A DNA stretch of 20,342 bases. Source: JAKVJE01 sp047722305 (GTDB lineage Bacteria > Actinomycetota > Actinomycetes > Actinomycetales > Microbacteriaceae). The stretch spans positions 1 through 20,342 of the forward strand of contig JBDNYM010000043.1 in the NCBI GenBank assembly GCA_047722305.1. The letters run 5' to 3'. The position numbers and the translations under genes were made by a program. The notes under the pieces were generated by a model, which searched no databases, was not told the DNA's origin, and worked only from the letters and a program-made list of their open reading frames with translations. The number at the start of each line of letters is the position of its first letter. The stretch's first letter is position 1. Below, one piece after another: positions 6,497-12,916 of this stretch.

Positions 6497-7393
6497 GTGG
6501 ACGTTCAGGCAGTGCTCACTCCCCCGCTCTCCCAGCCGCGGCGGCGCATCGGCGGGGTGGACTTCGACTTCTCCCGGCAGATCGCGGTGATGGCGGTCGT
6601 CAATCGCACGCCCGACTCGTTCTACGACCAGGGCGCCACGTTCGGGCTCGACGCCGCCGTGCAGGCGTGCCTGCGGGCGGCGGCGGACGGGGCCGACTGG
6701 ATCGACATCGGCGGGGCCAAGTTCGCCCCTGGCCCGGAGATCCCCGCCGCCGAGGAACTCGACCGGGTCGTCCCGGTGGTGCGGGAGGTGCACCGCCGGG
6801 TCGGCACCCCGATCTCGGTGGACACGTTCCGCCCCGAGGTGGCGCGCGCGGCCATCGCGGCGGGAGCGGCCATCATCAACGACACCACGGGACTGCACGA
6901 CCCGGAGCTGGGCCGCATCGTCGCCGACTCCGACGCCGCCATCGTGATCACCCACAGTCTGGCCGAGCCGCGGCGGCCCTACCCGCATCCCCAGTACGCG
7001 GACATCGGCCGCGAGGTCGCCGATGTCCTGCGCGAGCGGGTCGCCCTCGCCATCGACCTCGGCATCCCGGCCGACCGCATCGTCGTCGACCCCGGCCACG
7101 ACCTCAACAAGACCACCAGACAGACCCTCGAGCTGACCCGCCGGCTGCCGGAGGTCTGCGCGCTGGGCTACCCGGTGCTCGCCGCCGTCTCGAACAAGGA
7201 CTTCGTGGGCGAGACGCTCGGCCGGGACCGCCACGAGCGCCTGGCCGGCAGCCTTGCCGCCGCCGTCACCAGCGTTCTGCTCGGCGCGCGCATCGTGCGC
7301 ATGCACGAGGTGCGCGAGTCGGTGGATGCGATGCGGATGGTGGCGGGCATCCTCGGCTGGCGCGAGCCCGCGTTCGAGCACCACAACCTCTGA
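6497..7393 (+). CDS. folP2: FolP2-type dihydropteroate synthase paralogue, probably not a true DHPS
   Basis: A 298-residue TIM-barrel protein of the dihydropteroate synthase family. The pterin-site scaffold is recognisable: MAVVNRTPDSF (32-42), the SVDT strand end (107-110), IIND (126-129), DPGH (198-201) and a C-terminal RMHEV strand. The loops that bind p-aminobenzoate and make the chemistry differ from FolP1: NRTPDSFYD replaces NVTPDSFSD, GGAKFAPG (72-79) replaces the GGESTRPG loop that contacts p-aminobenzoate and sulfonamides, and SNKDFVGETLG (232-242) replaces the S[RK]K-F-G motif. These changes match mycobacterial FolP2 (Rv1207), which is reported to lack normal DHPS function. Its true substrate is unknown. 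The start is GTG, 7 nt from a -10 box. No folate biosynthesis genes are adjacent. Confidence 0.85.
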   Translation: MDVQAVLTPPLSQPRRRIGGVDFDFSRQIAVMAVVNRTPDSFYDQGATFGLDAAVQACLRAAADGADWIDIGGAKFAPGPEIPAAEELDRVVPVVREVHRRVGTPISVDTFRPEVARAAIAAGAAIINDTTGLHDPELGRIVADSDAAIVITHSLAEPRRPYPHPQYADIGREVADVLRERVALAIDLGIPADRIVVDPGHDLNKTTRQTLELTRRLPEVCALGYPVLAAVSNKDFVGETLGRDRHERLAGSLAAAVTSVLLGARIVRMHEVRESVDAMRMVAGILGWREPAFEHHNL

Positions 7394-7427
7394 GCCGGCC
7401 GACTCTCACCTCACCCCACGGCCGGTT
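7393..7427. terminator. Hairpin between convergent genes
   Basis: CCGGCCG (7395-7401) pairs with CGGCCGG (7419-7425), extendable by an A-T and a G-T pair, around a 17-nt loop. It fills the 32-bp gap between the FolP2-like gene and the convergent membrane-protein gene. There is no T-tract, so it would be a non-canonical, possibly bidirectional terminator. Confidence 0.45.
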
Positions 7428-7761
7428 ACGGCAGCGAGGCGATGAGGATCAGCAGCAGCGCCCCGATGAACACCGACACCGCCACCGTGCCGATCTCCCC
7501 CACCGCCAGCGGGGCGACCAGCGGGTCGCGGTCCTCGGCGGCCGCCGCCCGATCCCCGCGCAGCGCCAGGAGCGCCCCGGCCGCACCCGCCGCGGCGAGC
7601 ACCCAGAACGCGACCGCGGCGACCGCCGACACCGTCCCGCCGGTCAGATAGTGCACGAACCCCGACACCGGCGACAGCGCCGCGCAGACGGCACCCGCCA
7701 GCGCCCAGCGACGGGGCTCGGGATGGACCGGGGGCGCAGCCAGGGATCGAGGTTCAGACAT
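7426..7761 (-). CDS. Small three-helix membrane protein, function unknown
   Basis: About 111 residues with three hydrophobic stretches: one after the RRW motif (WALAGAVCAALSPVSGF), a second (VSAVAAVAFWVLAAAGAAGALLAL), and a third ending the protein (IGTVAVSVFIGALLLILIASL). A charged loop (RGDRAAAAEDRD) separates helices two and three. I recognise no domain. I prefer the ATG at 7761 (protein starting MSEPR) over an upstream GTG at 7779 because TACGGT lies exactly 7 nt before it, giving a leaderless mRNA. The gene follows the cysteine synthase-rhodanese gene on the same strand by 26 bp and may also be read through from it. Its high GC matches the surrounding chromosome, not the upstream cassette. 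Confidence 0.7.
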   Translation of the reverse strand: MSEPRSLAAPPVHPEPRRWALAGAVCAALSPVSGFVHYLTGGTVSAVAAVAFWVLAAAGAAGALLALRGDRAAAAEDRDPLVAPLAVGEIGTVAVSVFIGALLLILIASLP

Positions 7762-7768
7762 GGCCTCT

Positions 7769-7774
7769 ACCGTA
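7769..7774 (-). promoter_or_regulatory. -10 box for the small membrane protein gene
   Basis: TACGGT (minus strand) stands 7 nt before the ATG at 7761 and fits TANNNT. It lies in the short gap after the cysteine synthase-rhodanese stop codon, so the membrane protein could be transcribed independently. Confidence 0.45.
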
Positions 7775-7787
7775 CCCACCCGGACGT

Positions 7788-9131
7788 CTACACCGTCGGC
7801 AGGCCCGCAGCGTCCCAGGCGGCAATGCCGCCATCGATGCTGCGCACGTTGTGGTACCCCTGCGCCTTGAGCAGCAGCAGTGCGTAGAGCGACCGGGTGC
7901 CCGCGGCGCAGAGCGTCAGCAGCGGGGCGTCCTTCTCAGCGGGCAAGCCGGCGACGTCTCCCCGGGCGAGATCCGGCAGCGGCAGGTTCACCGTGTTGGC
8001 GATGCGGAGCCGCTCGACTTCTTCGGGACCACGCACGTCGATGATGGGCACGCCGTCGTCGAAGGCCTGTTCGGCTTCGGCGACGTCGACGACATCGGGG
8101 CTGTGCTTGGCGAATTCGAGCGCCGAGGCCAGGTAGGCATCGAACGGGCTGGCCGCGGCCGACGTCTTCCCTTCGCGCTCGCTCTCTGCGGGGAACAGGT
8201 CTGGCAGGTGCTTCCGAAACGATGACGCATATTTGAACGCGTTGTCGGGGAAGATCACCACGGCGACGACACCGGGCTCATCGGGGACGCTCCGCAGCGC
8301 CCCGGCGAGTGCGAGTGCCGAGCTCGGCCCGGCGATAATGCTTTCTTCGCGATTGAGCCGGAGCGCCAGGCGGTAGGCCTCGTCATCGCCGACCTCGACG
8401 ACTCCGTCGTACTCATCCGGCTGGAAGAACTCCGTGGCCGCGAGGGCGCGGAGGCTCCGGACCCCGGGGATGTCGTGCCCTTCGCCGGGGTGCACGCCGA
8501 TCACCTTCACCTGATCATTCTGTTCCTTCAGGAACCGACCGGTGCCGGTGATCGTGCCGCACGTGCCTAGGGAGGCCACGAAGTGCGTCACTTCGCCGGA
8601 GGTTTGCCGCCAGATCTCGGGACCGGTCGTCCGGTAGTGCGCATCAGGATTGTCGGGGTTTTCGTACTGGTTGAGCTCTCGCCACCCGGGCCGCTCCGCC
8701 AGGTCCGCGGCTTTCTGCATCGCCCCTTCGGGCTGACCCGGCATCGGGCACAGATCGTCCTCGAGTTCGACGAGGTCGGTGCCGAACAGACGCAGGGCGG
8801 TGCGCTTCTCAACCGGCACCTCTTTCGAGAGCGTGGCGGAGAACCCGTATCCCCTCGCGTTGGCGATCATCGCCAGTCCGAGGCCGGTATTGCCCGACGT
8901 GGGCTCCACCAAGTTCTCGATTTCTTCGCCACGCGCCTCGGCGCCGCGGATGAGGTTCGCCGCGACCCGATCTTTCACCGAACCGAAGGGGTTGTACCAT
9001 TCGAGCTTGGCGTAGATCTGTGCGTGTTGGAAACCGGTGACGCGATGGAGGCGCACGATCGGCGTCGGGTTCTCGACGTTCGGCAGCAAGTCGAGTATCG
9101 AATCGTATCTGCGCAGGGTCTCATCAGTCAT
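7788..9131 (-). CDS. Cysteine synthase (PLP) fused to a C-terminal rhodanese domain
   Basis: A 447-residue two-domain cytoplasmic protein. Residues 1 to about 320 form a fold-type II PLP enzyme of the cysteine synthase/cystathionine beta-synthase group. The PLP lysine is K53 in NPFGSVKDR, the substrate loop PTSGNTG is at 77-83, and the phosphate-binding glycine loop reads GTCGT with a cysteine in the middle. A charged linker (about 320-345) leads to a rhodanese domain (about 345-447) with IIDVRGPEEVERL and the active loop CAAGTR, whose C408 would carry a persulfide. The first domain makes cysteine from an activated serine and a sulfide donor; the second would supply or take sulfur as persulfide. 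It is the last gene of the thioredoxin-DUF4395 cassette, starting 12 bp after DUF4395 with a weak AGAAG ribosome site. GC is visibly lower than in flanking genes. Substrate preference (O-acetylserine or O-phosphoserine) is not readable. Confidence 0.9.
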   Translation of the reverse strand: MTDETLRRYDSILDLLPNVENPTPIVRLHRVTGFQHAQIYAKLEWYNPFGSVKDRVAANLIRGAEARGEEIENLVEPTSGNTGLGLAMIANARGYGFSATLSKEVPVEKRTALRLFGTDLVELEDDLCPMPGQPEGAMQKAADLAERPGWRELNQYENPDNPDAHYRTTGPEIWRQTSGEVTHFVASLGTCGTITGTGRFLKEQNDQVKVIGVHPGEGHDIPGVRSLRALAATEFFQPDEYDGVVEVGDDEAYRLALRLNREESIIAGPSSALALAGALRSVPDEPGVVAVVIFPDNAFKYASSFRKHLPDLFPAESEREGKTSAAASPFDAYLASALEFAKHSPDVVDVAEAEQAFDDGVPIIDVRGPEEVERLRIANTVNLPLPDLARGDVAGLPAEKDAPLLTLCAAGTRSLYALLLLKAQGYHNVRSIDGGIAAWDAAGLPTV

Positions 9132-9143
9132 AGTTTTCTTCTT

Positions 9144-9721
9144 TCAGCCGGCGATCGGGGTAGTCGGATGGATGAGGCCGCTGCGCACGAGCAGCAGATA
9201 CACCCTGCATCCCAAGCACAGCCCGACGAAGGCCTGCAAGAAGGACGCAATGATGAGCAGCGCCGTGAGGATCGCCAAACCGTAGTGAACCCCGGCGAGA
9301 TGCAGCACGAGGCCGACACCGCTCAGCACGAAACCAACCAGCAGGGCGAACCGGTGCGGACGTTTATCGTCGAAACGGGGCTTCGCCTTCAGCCGCGGGC
9401 GAATCACGTGCTTGAACACGACCGCGAATGGATGCGCCTGGTTGCCGAAGAACGTGCCGGCTGCGAATGAGATCCACAGCACGAACAGCAGGATGAACTC
9501 CGGGCTCAGCACGCGGGCGATGGCACTCGACTCGAGCGGCCGTACCAGTGCGATGAGCAGGACGACCACCGAGAGGACGAAGGTGTAGCCGCCCACATAG
9601 CGCGGGCCGCGCGATCGACGAGGTTCGGATTCGTAGCCGGGGTCGCTCCGACCGCGGGGACGCTCCCGGATGCGTCGATCGCCGCCCCATTGGCAGCGGC
9701 AGGACGAGTCTTGTCCGTCAT
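9144..9721 (-). pseudogene. DUF4395 membrane protein, apparent single-base frameshift
   Basis: Two overlapping frames together encode a DUF4395 protein. The N-terminal frame starts at the ATG at 9721 (Shine-Dalgarno GAGGAG 8 nt upstream) and reads to NPNLVD. The remaining 150-residue frame reads RGPRYVGGYTF onward and ends at 9144. One extra C next to the GAT codon at 9614-9616 would join them into VDPRGPRYVGGYTF, the usual N-terminal motif of the family. The rest is intact: about four membrane helices, the FFGNQAHPF loop, a basic loop (RPRLKAKPRFDDKRPHR) and the terminal GLCLGCRVYLLL with a CxxC (residues 127 and 130 of the 150-residue frame). DUF4395 proteins commonly sit beside thioredoxin or rhodanese genes, as here. 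Without the extra base only a GTG at 9596, lacking a ribosome site, could start the conserved part. Confidence 0.8.
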
Positions 9722-9737
9722 CTCATGCTCTCCTCAT

Positions 9738-10214
9738 CTACCGGCCAGTCTGACCGGTGCCCGTCGGCACGCCAGGGCGCGTGCTCTCCACCGTCCCGAG
9801 TACCCCAGCGAGCGCTGAACGTACCTCAACGGGCTTCGGCGCCCCGCCGAACCGGGTGACGAGTCTCCCGCCCGCACCGAGGAGAAACACGGTGGGAGTC
9901 TGAAGAATATGCAGGCGGCGTGCCAGCTCCCCGTCGCGGGTCAGATCGACATCCAGGTATGCGACTCCCGGATGACCCGCAGTCAACTGCCGCAGAAACC
10001 GGCGCGTACCCGGGCAGGTCGTGCAGAACTCGGTGGAGAACTGTACGAGCGTGGCACCCGGAGCGAACTCGTTGAGACCCGGCAGATCCCCGGGGCGGAA
10101 GACCGTCCCATTCCCATTACGCTGCCGTCCCTCGGCACGACGTACCAACCAGGCGACAAACAGGGGGACAACGATGACACCGGCCACGACCACAACCGCC
10201 CAGACGAAATTCAT
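9738..10214 (-). CDS. Membrane-anchored thioredoxin-like protein (CTTC active site)
   Basis: A 158-residue protein with one N-terminal membrane helix (about 4-23) and a thioredoxin domain (about 38-140). The active site is FCTTCPG (C64, C67) in place of WCGPC, with the cis-proline motif TPT (P107) and the conserved VAYLDVD strand. The basic stretch RRAEGRQR directly after the helix predicts N-out/C-in topology, so the catalytic domain should face the cytoplasm. It resembles the small mycobacterial thioredoxins annotated ThiX; I hold that name loosely. It is the first gene of the cassette with DUF4395 (16 bp downstream) and the cysteine synthase-rhodanese, and probably keeps one or both reduced. 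The ATG at 10214 is chosen because the helix begins there; the open frame beyond is non-coding. CAGTAT lies 7 nt upstream. Confidence 0.88.
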   Translation of the reverse strand: MNFVWAVVVVAGVIVVPLFVAWLVRRAEGRQRNGNGTVFRPGDLPGLNEFAPGATLVQFSTEFCTTCPGTRRFLRQLTAGHPGVAYLDVDLTRDGELARRLHILQTPTVFLLGAGGRLVTRFGGAPKPVEVRSALAGVLGTVESTRPGVPTGTGQTGR

Positions 10215-10221
10215 TATGGAA

Positions 10222-10227
10222 ATACTG
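10222..10227 (-). promoter_or_regulatory. Possible -10 for the sulfur/redox cassette
   Basis: CAGTAT (minus strand) is placed 7 nt before the thioredoxin ATG at 10214, matching the leaderless spacing seen elsewhere in the window, and no Shine-Dalgarno is visible. Its match to TANNNT is imperfect. Confidence 0.35.
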
Positions 10228-10340
10228 TGCCCACGATGAGCGGCCCATACCCCGATGTGACGTTCTATGACCGTGATCTCAAGCCCGCAGCCTTCGCGGA
10301 GCCAGCGCGAATGCGTTCCGCCGCATCCCCACGGCCGAGT

Positions 10341-10346
10341 TAGCAT
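10341..10346 (+). promoter_or_regulatory. -10 box upstream of the ABC-F leader ORF
   Basis: TAGCAT fits TANNNT and is 6 nt before the ATG of a short ORF at 10353. This would make a leader of about 109 nt before the ABC-F start codon. Confidence 0.5.
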
Positions 10347-10352
10347 GGAGAC

Positions 10353-10379
10353 ATGCGCTGCTTCTCCATCCGCCGCTGA
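10353..10379 (+). CDS. Eight-codon leaderless upstream ORF (MRCFSIRR)
   Basis: ATG CGC TGC ... CGC CGC TGA encodes an 8-residue peptide, beginning where transcription from the TAGCAT box should start. It lies 82 nt upstream of the ABC-F start. Its last codons (TCCGCC, 10369-10374) are complementary to GGCGGA (10420-10425) downstream, so ribosome position could change folding of the leader. Short leader peptides control many resistance ABC-F genes by attenuation; a single cysteine codon also recalls actinobacterial cysteine-responsive leader peptides. Assignment as a regulatory ORF is inferred from spacing and context only. Confidence 0.45.
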   Translation: MRCFSIRR

Positions 10380-10390
10380 TCGCCGCGTCC

Positions 10391-10453
10391 GGCGCCCGTC
10401 GAGGCGCCCTGCGATCCCGGGCGGACACGTGTCCATCCTCAGCTCGTAGGAAG
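10391..10453 (+). promoter_or_regulatory. Structured ABC-F leader: hairpin, 12-bp palindrome and RBS
   Basis: GGCGCC (10391-10396) pairs with GGCGCC (10403-10408) around CGTCGA. A perfect palindrome GGACACGTGTCC occupies 10423-10434. AGGAAG (10448-10453) is the ribosome site, 8 nt before the ATG at 10462. The palindrome can be read as RNA stem or as a DNA operator; nothing in the sequence decides between them. Confidence 0.45.
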
Positions 10454-10461
10454 ACCCGCTT

Positions 10462-12069
10462 ATGGCAGCATCCGCATCCCATCCCTCCGTCACGCTGAAC
10501 GCCGTCTCGTTCGCCTGGCCCGACGGCTCCCCGGCCATGACCGGGCTGACCGCCGCATTCTCGCCCGGCCTGACCGGGCTCATCGGCGACAACGGCGCCG
10601 GCAAGTCGACGCTGCTGCGGCTCATCACCGGCGAGCTGCGGCCGAGCACCGGCGAAGTCGCCGTCGCCGGGACGGTCGCCGCCCTCCCCCAGACGGTCGC
10701 GACCGACCCGGACGCCACCGTGGCCGACCTGCTCGGCATCGGCCCCCGGCTGCGCGCGCTACGGGCGATCACTGCCGGGTCGGTCGACCCGCGCGACTAC
10801 GAGGCGCTGGACGACGACTGGGATATCGAAGCCGCCGCCGCGCGCGCCCTCGCCGCGGCCGGACTGCCGGACTTCGGCCTCGACCGCCCCGTCACTTCCT
10901 TGTCCGGCGGCGAGGCCATGCTGATCGGCGTCGCCGGTGTGCGCCAGGCGCGCGCCGATGTGACGCTGCTGGACGAGCCCACCAACAGCCTCGACGCCGA
11001 CGCCCGCGCCCGGGTGCGCGACCTGCTGCGCGACTGGCCCGGCACCGTGGTGGTGGTGAGCCACGACGAGGAGCTGCTGGAGCGCGTCGACCGCATCGCG
11101 GAGCTGCACGACGGCGAGATGACGGTCACCGCCGGCGGCCTGTCCGCCTGGCGCGAGCGCCTCCAGCTGGAGCAGGAGGCCGCCCTCCGCGCCGCCCGGC
11201 AGGCCGACGAAGCGGTCGCCCGCGAGCGCCGCCAGCGCCAGGACGCCGCCGCCCGCGCCGCCCGGAGCACCCGCATGGGCAAAGCCGACCGCGGCTCCCT
11301 GCCCCGCATCCTGCTCGGCGGCCGCGCCCAGCAGGCGCAGCGCACAGCCGGGGCGGCGCAGCGCCGCGCCGACGACCGGGTCGAGGCGGCGCAGCGGGAG
11401 GCAGCGGCGGCCGCTGGGCGGGTGCGGGACGACGACGCCATCCGGCTGGATCTGCCCGACCCGGACGTTCCCGCTGGCCGGCGGATCGCCCGGCTCGGCC
11501 CGCTCGGCGCCGGCTCTGCCGCGAGCAGCACGATCGTCGCCATCACCGGCCCGGAGCGCGTGGCTCTGGTGGGCCCGAACGGCGCCGGCAAGACCACGCT
11601 GCTGCGGCGCCTGCTCGCCGGCGACCCGGCCGCCGGGCGGCTGTTCACGGACCGCGTCGGGTACCTGCCGCAGCGGCTGGAGACGGTGCGCGACGACCTC
11701 AGCGCCATCGACAATGTCCGCGAGGCCGCCCCCGGCACCCCGCCGGAGACGGTGCGGGCCCAGCTGGCCCGCCTGCTGCTGCGGGGCGCGGCGGCCGAGC
11801 GGCCGGCCGGCACCCTGTCCGGCGGCGAGCGCTTCCGGGTGGCGCTGGCGCGGCTGCTGCTGGCCGTGCCGCCCGCGCAGCTGCTGGTGCTCGACGAGCC
11901 CACCAACAACCTCGATCTGTCCAGCATCGACCAGCTGGTGCAGGCGCTGTCCGGTTACCGGGGCGCGCTGCTGGTGGTCAGCCACGATCGGATGTTCCGG
12001 CGCCGCATCGGCGTCGCCCGCACGATCGAATTCTCGGAGGGGACGCTCCGGGAGGGCTCGCTATCCTGA
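10462..12069 (+). CDS. ABC-F family ATPase (ribosome-associated, no membrane domain)
   Basis: A 535-residue soluble protein with two ABC domains in one chain. Domain 1: Walker A GDNGAGKST (42-50), LSGGE (147-151), Walker B LLDEPTNSLD with E172. Domain 2: GPNGAGKTT (371-379), LSGGE (452-456), LVLDEPTNNLD with E479. The Arg/Ala-rich helical linker between them (about 215-320) is the part that reaches into the ribosome in ABC-F proteins. There is no membrane segment. ABC-F proteins act on 70S ribosomes; some protect against macrolides, lincosamides, pleuromutilins or phenicols, others are translation factors. The linker cannot be assigned to a resistance class by eye. The gene follows a leader with a short upstream ORF and is followed 43 bp later by the RibD-C gene. 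Confidence 0.93.
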   Translation: MAASASHPSVTLNAVSFAWPDGSPAMTGLTAAFSPGLTGLIGDNGAGKSTLLRLITGELRPSTGEVAVAGTVAALPQTVATDPDATVADLLGIGPRLRALRAITAGSVDPRDYEALDDDWDIEAAAARALAAAGLPDFGLDRPVTSLSGGEAMLIGVAGVRQARADVTLLDEPTNSLDADARARVRDLLRDWPGTVVVVSHDEELLERVDRIAELHDGEMTVTAGGLSAWRERLQLEQEAALRAARQADEAVARERRQRQDAAARAARSTRMGKADRGSLPRILLGGRAQQAQRTAGAAQRRADDRVEAAQREAAAAAGRVRDDDAIRLDLPDPDVPAGRRIARLGPLGAGSAASSTIVAITGPERVALVGPNGAGKTTLLRRLLAGDPAAGRLFTDRVGYLPQRLETVRDDLSAIDNVREAAPGTPPETVRAQLARLLLRGAAAERPAGTLSGGERFRVALARLLLAVPPAQLLVLDEPTNNLDLSSIDQLVQALSGYRGALLVVSHDRMFRRRIGVARTIEFSEGTLREGSLS

Positions 12070-12105
12070 GCGGCAAGCACGCCGGCGCACGGCGCCGGAA
12101 GGAGG
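12062..12105 (+). promoter_or_regulatory. Possible -10, hairpin and strong RBS before the RibD-C gene
   Basis: TATCCT (12062-12067) overlaps the ABC-F stop codon and fits TANNNT. CCGGCGC (12082-12088) and GCGCCGG (12092-12098) form a 7-bp hairpin with a 3-nt loop abutting the long Shine-Dalgarno GGAAGGAGG (12097-12105), 7 nt from the ATG at 12113. The hairpin may tune access to the ribosome site. Confidence 0.45.
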
Positions 12106-12112
12106 TGGCAGG

Positions 12113-12916
12113 ATGACGGCAGTCTCATCGAGCAGCGCAGCCGGCTCGTTCCTGGAGGCGCAGCTCACCGATCTGGCCGACGATGCGCTCCGGTCCGTCT
12201 ACGCCTGGCCGGATGCCGCGGATGCCCGGGACGCAGATGCGCGCTGGGTGCGGGCGAATTTCGTCGCGACGGTGGACGGCGCCGCCACCCGCCGCGGCAC
12301 CTCCGCCGACCTGGGCGGCCCCGGCGACCTGCGGGTGCTGGAGACGCTGCGGGAGCTCGCCGACGTCGTCCTGGTCGGCGCCCGCACCATCACGCGCGAG
12401 GGCTATGGCCGCATCCAGGTGCCGAGAGAGGCGGCGGCCAGGCGTCGGGCCGCCGGGCTCACACCCCACCCGCGCACCGCGGTCATCAGCCGCACGCTCT
12501 CGTCATTGCCGCCGGACGCCCACCTGCTGGCCGATTCGCCGGCCGTCCACACCGAGCCGCCGCTCGTGTACACCACCGCGGCCGCCCCGCGGGATCGGGT
12601 GGCCGCCGTCGCGGCGGGCGGTGCCGAGATCGTGGAGGTCGCGGATGGCGACGCCGAACTCCCAGCCGTCCTCGCCGACCTCACCGGCCGCGGCCTGCGG
12701 CACATCCTCACCGAGGGCGGGCCCTCGCTGTTCGCGGCGCTGATCGCCCGCGGGCTGGTCGACGAGCTCTGCCTGACCGTGACGCCGGCCCTCGCCGGCC
12801 CGGGCGCGCCCCGGATCGTCGGTACCGGAGACGAATCGGGCAGCCTGACCCCGCTGCGCCTCGCCTCGGTGCTGCGGGACGGCTCCGAGCTCTACACGCG
12901 GTGGATGCGCTCATGA
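12113..12916 (+). CDS. RibD C-terminal-domain reductase (dihydrofolate reductase-like fold)
   Basis: A 267-residue NADPH-dependent cytoplasmic reductase lacking the N-terminal deaminase of full RibD. Motifs: VRANFVATVDGAAT for the substrate strand, DVVLVGARTI...EGYGRIQ near residue 90, a HPRTAVISRTLSLP-like region, and the conserved ILTEGGPSLFAALIARGLVDELCLTVTPALAG segment. Stand-alone proteins of this type are common in Actinomycetota. They are annotated as pyrimidine reductases in riboflavin synthesis, and Mycobacterium tuberculosis Rv2671 can also reduce dihydrofolate. No other riboflavin gene is visible. The start is set by a very strong Shine-Dalgarno; open sequence upstream in this frame is a shadow of the ABC-F gene. 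It overlaps the next ORF by 4 bp. Confidence 0.9.
   Translation: MTAVSSSSAAGSFLEAQLTDLADDALRSVYAWPDAADARDADARWVRANFVATVDGAATRRGTSADLGGPGDLRVLETLRELADVVLVGARTITREGYGRIQVPREAAARRRAAGLTPHPRTAVISRTLSSLPPDAHLLADSPAVHTEPPLVYTTAAAPRDRVAAVAAGGAEIVEVADGDAELPAVLADLTGRGLRHILTEGGPSLFAALIARGLVDELCLTVTPALAGPGAPRIVGTGDESGSLTPLRLASVLRDGSELYTRWMRS

Noticed and set aside
9364..9690. Arg/Pro-rich frame opposite the DUF4395 reconstruction
   Set aside because: It is a third frame of the same region with no family motif; the DUF4395 signatures lie in the other two frames.
10279..10326. Possible 15-codon leader ORF (MRRNAFALAP...) on the minus strand upstream of the thioredoxin gene
   Set aside because: No good -10 box at leaderless spacing, no RBS and no cysteine run. 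It could be chance, so it is not annotated.
10345..10449. Longer upstream ORF (METCAASP...) ending 12 nt before the ABC-F start
   Set aside because: Its ATG lies inside the TAGCAT -10 box, so it would not be in the transcript. It has no RBS and its composition looks non-coding.
10215..10772. N-terminal extension of the thioredoxin frame
   Set aside because: It overlaps the leader and 5' part of the ABC-F gene on the other strand. The membrane helix, and hence the natural protein, begins at the ATG at 10214.
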